Positions 37,011 to 44,333 of a stretch of 64,000 nucleotides of DNA are shown piece after piece. A model generated the notes under the pieces. The model had not been told where the DNA came from. It did not search any database and saw only the letters and a list, made by a program, of their open reading frames with translations. This DNA comes from Corallococcus silvisoli. GTDB taxonomy: Bacteria; Myxococcota; Myxococcia; Myxococcales; Myxococcaceae. The translations under genes and the position numbers were made by a program. The stretch's first letter is position 1. Each line of letters opens with the position of its first letter. The stretch lies in the NCBI RefSeq assembly GCF_009909145.1, contig NZ_JAAAPJ010000011.1, forward strand, positions 186,001 to 250,000. Reading direction: 5' to 3'.

Positions 37011-37976
37011 TCAGGGGGCGGCGGTCGCGGCGGCGCTCGGCGGGACGTGGGCCTCCACCCAGCCCACGATGTCTCCGACGACCTTCGCCGCGTCGGGCTC
37101 GTGCGCGAGGTCGTGGCGCTGGCCCTCGTAGATGATGAGGCGCTTGTCGGCGCTCGTGGCCTGCGCCACCAGGGCGCGGCTGCCCTCGATGGAGGTGATG
37201 ACGTCCTCGCCCCCATGCACCACCAGCAGTGGGAGCTTCAGGTCCTGGAACTTCCCATCGAGCGCTTCGATGCCGGCGATGAGCGCCTTGGCGGAGCGCG
37301 CGGGCAGCTTCTCGTGGGTGATGAGCGGATCCGCGAGGAACCGCTCCTTCTCCGGGCCGTCGTGCAGGAACAACTGGCTGTCCAGGTCCTGCGCGGGCAG
37401 CCCCGGGAGGATCGTGCCGAAGATCTTCGCCAGGCGCGTGTCGAAGCCGGACACCCCCGGCGGCAGCACGACGCCCGCGCCGCTCAGGATGAGCCCCGAC
37501 ACGTCGGAGGCGTGCTGGAGCGCGTAGTGCGTGGCGATGAGCCCGCCCATGCTGTGACCGAAGACCACCACCGGCACGCCCGGGTGTCGCGCGCGGGCGT
37601 CCTGGACGACGCCATCCACGTCGTCCACCAACTGCTGCATCGACTCGATGCGCTGGCGGTCACCGCCGGAGTGACCGTGGCCCCGGTGGTCCTGCGCGAC
37701 AACGGCGAAGCCCTGGAGCTGGAGCGCCTCCGCGAGCCGGCCGTAGCGGTCGGAGTAGTCCCGCAGGCCGTGGATGAGGACCACCACGCCACGCACGGGC
37801 GGCTGGGCCGGCTCCCACCGGACGCTGCTCAGGCACATGCCGTCGGAGGCGGTCCGCTCGAAGCCGGGGGAAGTTGCGGGACGCGTGCGGCACGCGGTGG
37901 CGGCGGCGCAGCCCTGCAACAGGACGAGCGCGGCCAGGGCGCTGAGGAAGGGGACGAAGGGCAAGGGCTTGTTCAT
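37011..37976 (-). CDS. Alpha/beta-hydrolase lipoprotein (monoacylglycerol-lipase-like)
   Basis: ATG 37976 gives 321 residues with a signal peptide and lipobox LVLLQGCAAA. The hydrolase core has the oxyanion region LIHGLRDYSDRY, the Ser nucleophile in FGHSMGG, the acid in VVHGGEDVITS and the His in YEGQRHDLAHE. These and the HRGHGHSGG segment are typical of serine-type monoacylglycerol lipases/lysophospholipases. It would act on lipids in the periplasm or at the outer membrane. The ORF runs upstream to 38012, but only 37976 has a clean signal peptide. Confidence 0.85.
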   Translation of the reverse strand: MNKPLPFVPFLSALAALVLLQGCAAATACRTRPATSPGFERTASDGMCLSSVRWEPAQPPVRGVVVLIHGLRDYSDRYGRLAEALQLQGFAVVAQDHRGHGHSGGDRQRIESMQQLVDDVDGVVQDARARHPGVPVVVFGHSMGGLIATHYALQHASDVSGLILSGAGVVLPPGVSGFDTRLAKIFGTILPGLPAQDLDSQLFLHDGPEKERFLADPLITHEKLPARSAKALIAGIEALDGKFQDLKLPLLVVHGGEDVITSIEGSRALVAQATSADKRLIIYEGQRHDLAHEPDAAKVVGDIVGWVEAHVPPSAAATAAP

Positions 37977-38027
37977 GGCGCCCAATGCACCATGCGGCGT
38001 CCCAGCCCACATCGGCCAGATGGCGGA

Positions 38028-39545
38028 TCACACGAGGCCCGCGCGCGCGGCCACCAGCGAGGCGCCCGCACGGGTGCTCACGCCCAGCTTTTCGTAGATG
38101 TGGATGGTGTGGTGCTGCACCGTGCGGTCCGACACCCCGAGCTTCCCCGCGATCTCCTTGTTCGTCGCTCCGCCCGCCAGCAGGCGCAGCACATCCACCT
38201 CACGGGGCGTCAGCGCGGACGTGGGGCCGGGCTCCGGCGCGCGCCGGACGGCCTTCGTCCCGGCCACCACCGCGACGCAGTCCGCATCCAGCCGGCCCGC
38301 CTTCACCTCGGCCTCCAGGACCTGCCGGGCCACGGGCGCCGTCCGCGCGGGACGGTGGGGGCGCTCCTCCTGGAGCGCGACCCAGACGTCGGCCACCGCG
38401 AGCAGGCGCGCGGCCCGGGACAGGGCGGCGGGCGAGAGGCCCCGGGGATAGCCTCCGCCATCCAGGCGCTCGTGATGCGAGCCCGCGAGCCTCGCCGCGT
38501 CCCGCAGCATGGGCGTGGCGGTGAGCAGCTGCTCGGTGGCTTGGGCGTGGGCCCGGGACGACTCCCGGTCCGAGGAGGACCAGTCGGGCCTCAGCCACAG
38601 GCCGGTGGGCAGGGTCACGTGTCCCAGGTCATGCAGGTACGCCGCGAGTTGGAGCGTGGCCTGTTCCGCCGCGTCCAGACCCAGCCGGGGCGCGGCGGTC
38701 GCGCACGCCTCCGCCACCCGCCGCGAGTGTCCTCGGGTGAAGGGGCTCTGCAGGTCCGCGAAGTCCCCGAAGGTCGTCGCCAGAGCGGTGGCGTCGATGG
38801 CGGGCGGGGCTTCGAGCAGGCACGCCTCCGCCGCCTCGATGCGCGCGTCCGACAAGGTCAGGAGCGAGGCGGTCGCGGCCAGCGCCCGCTTCGCCCACGC
38901 CGGATCCAGCGTCGTCCCGGCTTGCAGCGCCAGGGCCTCCTGCGCGACGGCCGTACCCGAGCCGACGAAGAAGACGACGGCCACGTGCGCCGCCTGCGCG
39001 ACCCGCCCGACCTCATGCAGGTCCGTGCCGCCCAGGAGACGCGGGCCGCCCGCGCCGTCCCAGCGCTCATAGGCCTCATCCAGCCCCTGGAGCACCCGCG
39101 CGTCCAGCCCCAGGCCGGAGGCGAGCAGTCGCGCCGCGCCACACGCCTCCGCGAACCACTCCGAGCGCAGCCGCCGAGAGGACGTCAGCAGGCGCGCCAG
39201 TCCGGCGGCGCGGCGGGGCAGGCTGGGGTTGGCGTCCAGGACCGAGCGCACGACATGCGAGGGGCGGCCCGCGTCCCCGCGCAGCAGGTTGCGGCGCAGG
39301 TGCACGTCATTGCCCAGCCGTGACTCCTCGGCGGCGTAGGCGGTGCAGCCCAGGTGGCGCAGCAGGCCCACGTAGAAGGCGGCCCGGGCGTCGTCCCGGG
39401 ACAGGCCGCCGTCCAGCGCCAGCTCCAGCGCGAACAGGCCGGTCAGCAGGCTCTTCTCCCCCTCCAGCCCATTCGCGAGGTCGAGCACGGAGGACAGCGC
39501 GGAGAGCGAGGCCACCGGATCCAGGCGCAGGTTCATCACGGGCAT
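38028..39545 (-). CDS. HD-GYP domain regulator with LuxR-type DNA-binding domain
   Basis: ATG 39545 gives 505 residues (a TTG at 39584 lies inside the tRNA terminator T-run and is rejected). A first, degenerate HD-GYP-like half ends with ERWDGAGGPRLLGGTDL (about 160-175). A second has H273 (RGHSRRVAEA), the HD pair at 305-306 (YLHDLGHV), HH at 357-358 and the GYP signature LDGGGYPRGL. The LuxR helix-turn-helix is near 447-497 (LTPREVDVLRLLAGG, NKEIAGKLGVSDRTVQHH). HD-GYP proteins often degrade cyclic-di-GMP. It is directly downstream of the tRNA terminator and prophage attachment site. Confidence 0.85.
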   Translation of the reverse strand: MPVMNLRLDPVASLSALSSVLDLANGLEGEKSLLTGLFALELALDGGLSRDDARAAFYVGLLRHLGCTAYAAEESRLGNDVHLRRNLLRGDAGRPSHVVRSVLDANPSLPRRAAGLARLLTSSRRLRSEWFAEACGAARLLASGLGLDARVLQGLDEAYERWDGAGGPRLLGGTDLHEVGRVAQAAHVAVVFFVGSGTAVAQEALALQAGTTLDPAWAKRALAATASLLTLSDARIEAAEACLLEAPPAIDATALATTFGDFADLQSPFTRGHSRRVAEACATAAPRLGLDAAEQATLQLAAYLHDLGHVTLPTGLWLRPDWSSSDRESSRAHAQATEQLLTATPMLRDAARLAGSHHERLDGGGYPRGLSPAALSRAARLLAVADVWVALQEERPHRPARTAPVARQVLEAEVKAGRLDADCVAVVAGTKAVRRAPEPGPTSALTPREVDVLRLLAGGATNKEIAGKLGVSDRTVQHHTIHIYEKLGVSTRAGASLVAARAGLV

Positions 39546-39582
39546 GGCGACCTGTGACAGCGGGGTGAGAGCCACGCAGGAC

Positions 39583-39620
39583 AAAAAAAATCCCCTGCAA
39601 ACCCGAAGGCTTGCAGGGGA
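39583..39620 (-). terminator. Rho-independent terminator of the truncated tRNA gene
   Basis: On the minus strand, TCCCCTGCAA (39620-39611) pairs perfectly with TTGCAGGGGA (39600-39591) across a 10-nt loop, followed by eight T (39590-39583). It sits five bases beyond the tRNA CCA end, so it belongs to the host tRNA transcript whose 5' part was displaced by the prophage. Confidence 0.92.
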
Positions 39621-39625
39621 CTGGG

Positions 39626-39660
39626 TGGCGAGGAGTACGGGACTTGAACCCGTGCGACCT
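39626..39660 (-). tRNA. 3' end of a tRNA gene, truncated by prophage integration (attL)
   Basis: The minus strand shows a T-arm ACGGG-TTCAAGT-CCCGT, an acceptor 3' strand ACTCCTC, the discriminator G and an encoded CCA at 39628-39626. The matching acceptor 5' strand (GAGGAGT) and anticodon arm are absent: beyond about 39660 the sequence is unrelated. This is the left attachment site; the complete tRNA should be rebuilt at the right prophage end, outside the window. The amino acid cannot be told from the 3' half. Confidence 0.8.
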
Positions 39661-39728
39661 GACGCAGTTCGCGCCAGCCCGCCGCAGGCTGCCTCGGAAA
39701 ATCAGGGACTTGGCGTCACCAGCATCAG

Positions 39729-39749
39729 ACTGGCGCAGGCTGCGCCAGT
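39729..39749. repeat. Perfect inverted repeat beside attL
   Basis: ACTGGCGCA (39729-39737) and TGCGCCAGT (39741-39749) form a 9-bp perfect palindrome with a GGC centre. A related GCGCCAG occurs at 39671-39677. It lies between the attachment site and the first phage gene, a place where integrase arm sites or early operators can occur. Confidence 0.45.
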
Positions 39750-39819
39750 TGAGCGTAGCAGTGCTGTTACGGCCACCCAGGCGCTGCCCGGTGCCGTCAT
39801 CCGGCAGTCCCTGGGCCTC

Positions 39820-40008
39820 ATGGCCGCTGGTGCCGGGCGCGGGAAGCGCGAGGAGGCGAAGACGGTCGCGTTCGCCGGGGTGGACGCCCTCGAGCGGCTC
39901 GCGGAGGCGCTCCACGCGGAGGCCGGCCACGGGCCCCACCCCTGGACGAAGTGCAGCCGCTGCCTGGACCTGATGGGCGTCGCCAGCATTGGGGTGCGTC
40001 ATGGGTAG
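39820..40008 (+). CDS. Small phage protein with CxxC motif
   Basis: ATG 39820 gives 62 residues. It is helical at the start (EEAKTVAFAGVDALERLAEALHAE) and ends with a TKCSRCLDLMG zinc-ribbon-like CxxC. It is the first credible phage gene after attL and overlaps the ASCH-like gene by 8 nt. I do not recognise a family. Confidence 0.5.
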   Translation: MAAGAGRGKREEAKTVAFAGVDALERLAEALHAEAGHGPHPWTKCSRCLDLMGVASIGVRHG

Positions 40009-40765
40009 CCCGGCCCTCGCTGCGCCCGCCATCCGCGAGCGGCCCATCCTCTTCAGCGGGCCGATGGTCCGCGCAATCCTCGCCGGCCGGAAGACGGTCA
40101 CGAGGCGGCTCATCAAGCCGCAGCCGACGGATGTGGAGTTCTGGCTGCATGGCAAGCCCTCCAACAGCCGCGACGGGTTGCCGACCATGCGGGACGCGAC
40201 GGGCAAGGGCTGGGCTGCGTGCGGCCCGTTCACCTGCCCCTACGGCAAGCCCGGTGACCGGCTCTGGGTGAAGGAGACCTACGCTCTGGACCGCATCCAC
40301 GATCCGACCCGGCCGAGCGCCGTGCTGCCCACGCTTCTGCGCGACCGCTGGTATCGCGCCGACGGCGAGCAGTGGGTGCCTCTCCGGGGCCGCTGGCGCC
40401 CCTCCATCCACATGCCGCGCTGGGCCTCGCGCCTGACGCTGGAGGTGGCGTCCGTCCGCGTGGAGCGCCTGCACGACATCACCGAGGAGGACGCGCAGGC
40501 GGAGGGCTGCGCGGCTGTCGTGCACGAAGGCTGGAGCGCGTGGGACCCGGAGACGGAGAGCTATCCGGAGTTCACCGTGGAGCCCGATGCCGAGATGGTG
40601 GCTCGGCGGAAGCTTGAGAACGTGCGCCACCACAAGCCCCGAGTCTTCGCCACAGCCCGCGAGCAGTTCCGGCGCCTCTGGACATCCATCAACGGCGCCG
40701 AGTCCTGGGCCGCCAACCCGTGGTGCTGGAGGGTGGAGTTCACCGTCCTGCCCGCCGCGCAGTAG
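40001..40765 (+). CDS. Phage ASCH-domain-like protein
   Basis: ATG 40001 gives 254 residues. The opening ERPILFSGPMVRAILAGRKTVTRRLIKPQP is the typical start of phage ASCH/morphogenetic-type proteins, and WVKETYAL, MPRWASRLTLEV and LWTSINGAESWAANPWCW follow as in those proteins. The ASCH fold is a small beta barrel related to PUA and usually binds RNA or modified nucleic acids. The role in phages is unknown. It overlaps the preceding gene by 8 nt and is followed by a 185-bp gap. Confidence 0.72.
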   Translation: MGSPALAAPAIRERPILFSGPMVRAILAGRKTVTRRLIKPQPTDVEFWLHGKPSNSRDGLPTMRDATGKGWAACGPFTCPYGKPGDRLWVKETYALDRIHDPTRPSAVLPTLLRDRWYRADGEQWVPLRGRWRPSIHMPRWASRLTLEVASVRVERLHDITEEDAQAEGCAAVVHEGWSAWDPETESYPEFTVEPDAEMVARRKLENVRHHKPRVFATAREQFRRLWTSINGAESWAANPWCWRVEFTVLPAAQ

Positions 40766-40950
40766 CAGCACCAGCAACACGCGCCTCGGCCTGGTGAGGG
40801 CCTGACGGCAGCACCCGCCTCCGGGCGGTCCCTCTGCTCCGGCTGTTGGAGCACGGCACGCAGTCCCCCGCGCGAGCGCAGCAGCAGCGCAGCCGGGCTT
40901 CCACCCTACCCCGTCACGGGCCGCGCCCTACGCGCGGAGGAAGACGTGCC

Positions 40951-41337
40951 ATGCCTACGAAGAGGGGCGCCCGCGCGGCGCCGCGCAGCACCCGCAGCGA
41001 GTTGTTCGCCGCCACGGATGATCTTGCATCGATTCCTCATCCGACGCTGTCAGCCGCGTACCGGGGCCTGGAATCCGCTGTGCACGACGTCTGCGACGTC
41101 TACGGAGTGCCGCCGTGCATGGGGAGCGCCCCGGCCCGCCTGCACACCCTCCAGGGCACTCTGGTGGCCAACGATGCGCGCCACGAGTCCGAGAAGGCCG
41201 CCCTCCACGCGCAGTTCGCCACCGTGCAGTCCCTGGTGCGCGGCGCGGCCGAGGCTTTCGACGGCACGGCCACAGGCCAGGTGCTGGACGGGCTGCTGCT
41301 TCAGATGGCCGCCGTCACGAAGGGCGGTGCCCAGTGA
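40951..41337 (+). CDS. Hypothetical phage early protein
   Basis: ATG 40951 gives 128 residues, preceded by a GGAGGAAG ribosome site. The start is basic (MPTKRGARAAPRSTRSEL), then mostly helical. No motif is recognised. Its stop overlaps the GTG of the next gene (GTGA) and begins a long run of coupled genes. Confidence 0.6.
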   Translation: MPTKRGARAAPRSTRSELFAATDDLASIPHPTLSAAYRGLESAVHDVCDVYGVPPCMGSAPARLHTLQGTLVANDARHESEKAALHAQFATVQSLVRGAAEAFDGTATGQVLDGLLLQMAAVTKGGAQ

Positions 41338-41999
41338 AGGCGGACACGGACGCCGCAGGCTGGAAGCGCATGGCCGTGAAGTGGCAGCGGCATGCGAGCA
41401 AGGCAGACGAGAGGACCCGCCGAGCGGAGCGCCAGCGCGATGCCGCCCTCGCTCGCGTGGAGGAGTTGGAGGACCTCCGCGTTGCCAGCATGGGACCGGG
41501 AGCCACACGCGATGGGAAGACGGCGTTCAACATGTCCTTCACGGCCGCGAAGGGCACGACGCTCCGCATGGCCGAAGCCCTGGTGACGTTCTTCCGAGGT
41601 GAGGGCGCGACCAACTACGTGGAGTTCAAGGTCCACCACCCCACTGACGGAGACTTCATCCTTTGCATCCAAAGGGCCTCTGGGAAGACGCCGCACGAGT
41701 TGCGGCAGGATGCCGAGTCTGAGCGCGACGCCCTCCGCGCGCAGGTAGCCGAGGTGACGAATGCCGCCCACAAGGTGGTGTCCGACGCCAAGCGGCCAGA
41801 TGCCAAGGGCCGGGAGTGGCAGGACGAGCACGGCGAACGACTCGTGCTGGTCCAGTCGACGCTGGTGGGCTTCTTGGAGTCCGCCCTCTCCGCCCTGCCC
41901 GCGCCGGAGCGCAAGGAGTGGAGCACCGCGAAGCCGCCCCACGCCTGCCCCATGGGCGACGTCTGCCCCACCTGCGACGAGCCGGAGGTGTCGCCATGA
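41334..41999 (+). CDS. Hypothetical phage early protein, coiled-coil-like
   Basis: GTG 41334 gives 221 residues. The N-terminal 50 residues are a charged helix (KWQRHASKADERTRRAERQRDAAL) and a second helix follows (QDAESERDALRAQVAEVTNAA). The C-terminus carries a CPMGDVCPTC zinc-knuckle-like cluster. No family recognised. It is coupled upstream and downstream by 4-nt overlaps. Confidence 0.58.
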   Translation: MKADTDAAGWKRMAVKWQRHASKADERTRRAERQRDAALARVEELEDLRVASMGPGATRDGKTAFNMSFTAAKGTTLRMAEALVTFFRGEGATNYVEFKVHHPTDGDFILCIQRASGKTPHELRQDAESERDALRAQVAEVTNAAHKVVSDAKRPDAKGREWQDEHGERLVLVQSTLVGFLESALSALPAPERKEWSTAKPPHACPMGDVCPTCDEPEVSP

Positions 42000-42310
42000 C
42001 GTGTCCCATGCCCAAGCGCGAGGCGCGCGGCGGTGCCCCGCGCAGCATCGCCACGGAGCGCCAGGTGGACGTGCTGAGCTTCATCGCCGGCCACATCGCG
42101 ACGCACGGCTACGCTCCCACCACCAGGGACATCGCCGCGCACTTCGGGTGGGCGAGCCACACGGCCGCCGTCGTCCACATGAACGCGCTGCGGACGAAGC
42201 GCCTGGTGACGTGGGTGCCCAACATCGCCCGGTCCCTGCAACTCACCGAGTCCGGGCGCGAGTTCGTCGCCCAGCGGCAGGCACGTCAGCCTGTGGAGGA
42301 GTCGCGATGA
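41996..42310 (+). CDS. LexA-type winged-helix DNA-binding protein
   Basis: ATG 41996 gives 104 residues. TERQVDVLSFIAGHIATHGYAPTTRDIAAHF followed by WASHTAAVVHMNALRTKRLV is the LexA N-terminal winged helix, including the turn and recognition helix. The S24 peptidase domain of LexA is missing, so it cannot self-cleave. It is probably a small phage regulator of the early operon or of nearby methyltransferase genes. The start (MTCPMP) is shared with other early genes. Confidence 0.75.
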   Translation: MTCPMPKREARGGAPRSIATERQVDVLSFIAGHIATHGYAPTTRDIAAHFGWASHTAAVVHMNALRTKRLVTWVPNIARSLQLTESGREFVAQRQARQPVEESR

Positions 42311-43218
42311 AGGCCGTGGACCTCTTCGCGGGTGCCGGCGGCTGGACAACTGGCGCCACCCAGGCGGGCGTCCAGGTGGTGGCAGCCGTCAACCACTGGC
42401 CGCGTGCCGTGGAGACGCACGCCCTCAACCACCCGGCGGTGATGCACCGCTGCCAGGACGTCGCGTTGATGGACCCGCGTGACCTGCCAGCGCACGAACT
42501 CCTCATCGCCAGCCCCGCCTGCACCGGTCACACCCGGGCACGTGGGAAGGAGAGGCCTCACCACGACGCTTCCCGTGCCACCGCGTGGGCTGTCGTCGAC
42601 GTCGCCGAGGTGACGCGCCCGCGCCTCATCCTGGTTGAGAACGTCCCCGAGTTCCTCAGGTGGCGACTCTTCGTCGCCTGGGAGCGGGCGCTCACGCTGC
42701 TGGGCTACCACCTCAGCACCCAGGTCCTGGACGCCGCGGACTTCGGTGTCCCTCAGCACCGGCGCCGCCTCTTCATCGTCGGTGCCTTGGGCCGCCGCGC
42801 ACCACGCCTCACCTCGCCCGGGCTCCAGCACCTACCCGCGCGGGAGATCATCGACTGGAGCGCCGGGGCCTGGTTCCCGGTGGCGTCGCGAGTCGAGGCG
42901 ACGCGCAACCGCGTGGCGCGCGCCCGCCGCGATGGCCACGGGGAGCGCTTCGTCATGCCGTACTACGGCTCCGGCAGCGGCGAGACGGGACGCAGCCTGG
43001 ACCGGCCGCTGGGCACCATCCCCGCGGCGGACGTCTGGGCCGTCGTCGACGGCGACCGGATGCGGATGCTCACCACAACGGAGCTCCAGCGCGGCATGGG
43101 CTTCCCGGCCAGCTACCGCATCCTCGGCACGCGCGCCGACGTCACGAAGCAGCTCGGCAACGCCGTTCCGCCCCCGCTCGCGTGCGGTGTCGCGCGACAG
43201 GCCCTGGAGGCCGCATGA
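42307..43218 (+). CDS. C5-cytosine DNA methyltransferase
   Basis: The 303-residue protein starts at ATG 42307. Motif I is DLFAGAGGWTTG (about 5-16). The catalytic Cys is C72 in SPACTGHT, where the usual PPCQ is altered to PAC. Motif VI is ENV at 111-113, motif VIII QHRRRLFIVG near 150, and motif X is GNAVPPP at the end. It transfers a methyl group from SAM to cytosine in a short DNA site. No restriction gene is adjacent, so it is an orphan phage enzyme, likely for protection against host restriction. The target-recognition region is between about 165 and 240. Confidence 0.88.
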   Translation: MKAVDLFAGAGGWTTGATQAGVQVVAAVNHWPRAVETHALNHPAVMHRCQDVALMDPRDLPAHELLIASPACTGHTRARGKERPHHDASRATAWAVVDVAEVTRPRLILVENVPEFLRWRLFVAWERALTLLGYHLSTQVLDAADFGVPQHRRRLFIVGALGRRAPRLTSPGLQHLPAREIIDWSAGAWFPVASRVEATRNRVARARRDGHGERFVMPYYGSGSGETGRSLDRPLGTIPAADVWAVVDGDRMRMLTTTELQRGMGFPASYRILGTRADVTKQLGNAVPPPLACGVARQALEAA

Positions 43219-44333
43219 GTTGCCCGCGCCCGATTGACGCTGTTCTCGCCCGCGCCGCGCGCTGGACGGTGGAGCACGGGCTCCTGCAGGACGTGCTTCC
43301 GACGCTGCCGGCGGAGTCCGTGGATGCCGTCGTGACGGATCCACCCTACGAGCTCGGTTTCATGGGCAAGGGCTGGGACCGCTCGGGCATCGCGTTCGAC
43401 CCGGCCACCTGGGCGGCAGTGCTCCGCGTGCTCAAGCCCGGCGGCCATCTGCTCGCCTTCGGCGGCTCGAGGACCTTCCATCGCGTCGCGTGTGCCATTG
43501 AGGCCACGGGCCTCGAGGTCCGCGACACGCTCTCGTGGCTGTACGGCACGGGGTTCCCCAAGTCGCTTAACGTGGGCGAGGGGCGCGGCACCGCGCTCAA
43601 GCCCGCGTGGGAGCCCATCATCCTCGCGCGCAAGCCGCTGGTCGGCACGGTCGCGGCCAACGTCGAGGCGCACGGCACCGGCGCCCTGAACATCGACGCG
43701 TGCCGCATCGCCTACGCCGGAGCGGACGACATGGACAACGCCCGGGTTCCACAGCCGGCGTTCAATTCATCCTCCGGCCTCGTCTACAACATGCAGACCG
43801 GGACCGGACGCAACGGCGAGATGTTCGACCCGGGAAAGGGCCGCTGGCCCGCGAACGTCGTGCTCGACGAGGAGGCCGCCGCGGCGCTCGACGCGAGCGA
43901 CAACCACTCACCCGGCGCCGGGCCCTCCCGCTTTTTCTACACCGCTAAGGCCAGCCGGGCCGAGCGCGATGCCGGGTGCGAGTCGCTACCCGCTCGCACG
44001 GGCGCGGAGGCCACCGACAGCGAGGAGGGCCAGGCCCGGCTGAACAGCCCGCGGACCGGGGCTGGACGCACCGGCGGCGCGCGGAACATCCACCCCACCG
44101 TCAAGCCTGTGGCCCTCATGCGGTGGCTGGTGCGGCTGGTGACACCTCCAGGCGGCGTGGTGCTGGACCCGTTCGCGGGCAGCGGCAGCACCGGGGTCGC
44201 AGCGCTCCGTGAGGGTCGACGCTTCGTGGGCGTCGAGCAGTCCGGCGAGTACGTGGAGATCGCCCGGTGTCGGCTCGCCCACGGCGCCCCGGATGACGCG
44301 CAGGGTGATCTCTTCGCCGGGGGCGCGCCATGA
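43215..44333 (+). CDS. N4/N6 DNA methyltransferase (beta-class order)
   Basis: ATG 43215 gives 372 residues. The catalytic motif IV DPPY is at 42-45 and the SAM-binding motif I FAGSGSTG at about 320-327 near the C-terminus, which is the beta-class arrangement. Between them are GGSRTFHRVACAIEATG and a KPVALMRWLVRLV segment. It methylates adenine N6 or cytosine N4. It is coupled by 4 nt on both sides; no restriction partner is present. Together with the C5 enzyme it gives the phage two modification activities. Confidence 0.87.
   Translation: MSCPRPIDAVLARAARWTVEHGLLQDVLPTLPAESVDAVVTDPPYELGFMGKGWDRSGIAFDPATWAAVLRVLKPGGHLLAFGGSRTFHRVACAIEATGLEVRDTLSWLYGTGFPKSLNVGEGRGTALKPAWEPIILARKPLVGTVAANVEAHGTGALNIDACRIAYAGADDMDNARVPQPAFNSSSGLVYNMQTGTGRNGEMFDPGKGRWPANVVLDEEAAAALDASDNHSPGAGPSRFFYTAKASRAERDAGCESLPARTGAEATDSEEGQARLNSPRTGAGRTGGARNIHPTVKPVALMRWLVRLVTPPGGVVLDPFAGSGSTGVAALREGRRFVGVEQSGEYVEIARCRLAHGAPDDAQGDLFAGGAP

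Noticed and set aside
36801..39323. 840-codon plus-strand frame opposite the lipase and HD-GYP genes
   Set aside because: The opposite strand has clear catalytic motifs; this frame is low complexity and typical of antisense GC-rich shadow.
39661..39720. Complete tRNA on the minus strand
   Set aside because: No anticodon arm or GAGGAGT acceptor 5' strand could be found; only the 3' part is present.
39307..40233. Minus frame spanning the attachment site
   Set aside because: It includes the SHGFKSR-type translation of tRNA sequence that often creates spurious proteins, and the region joins host and phage DNA.
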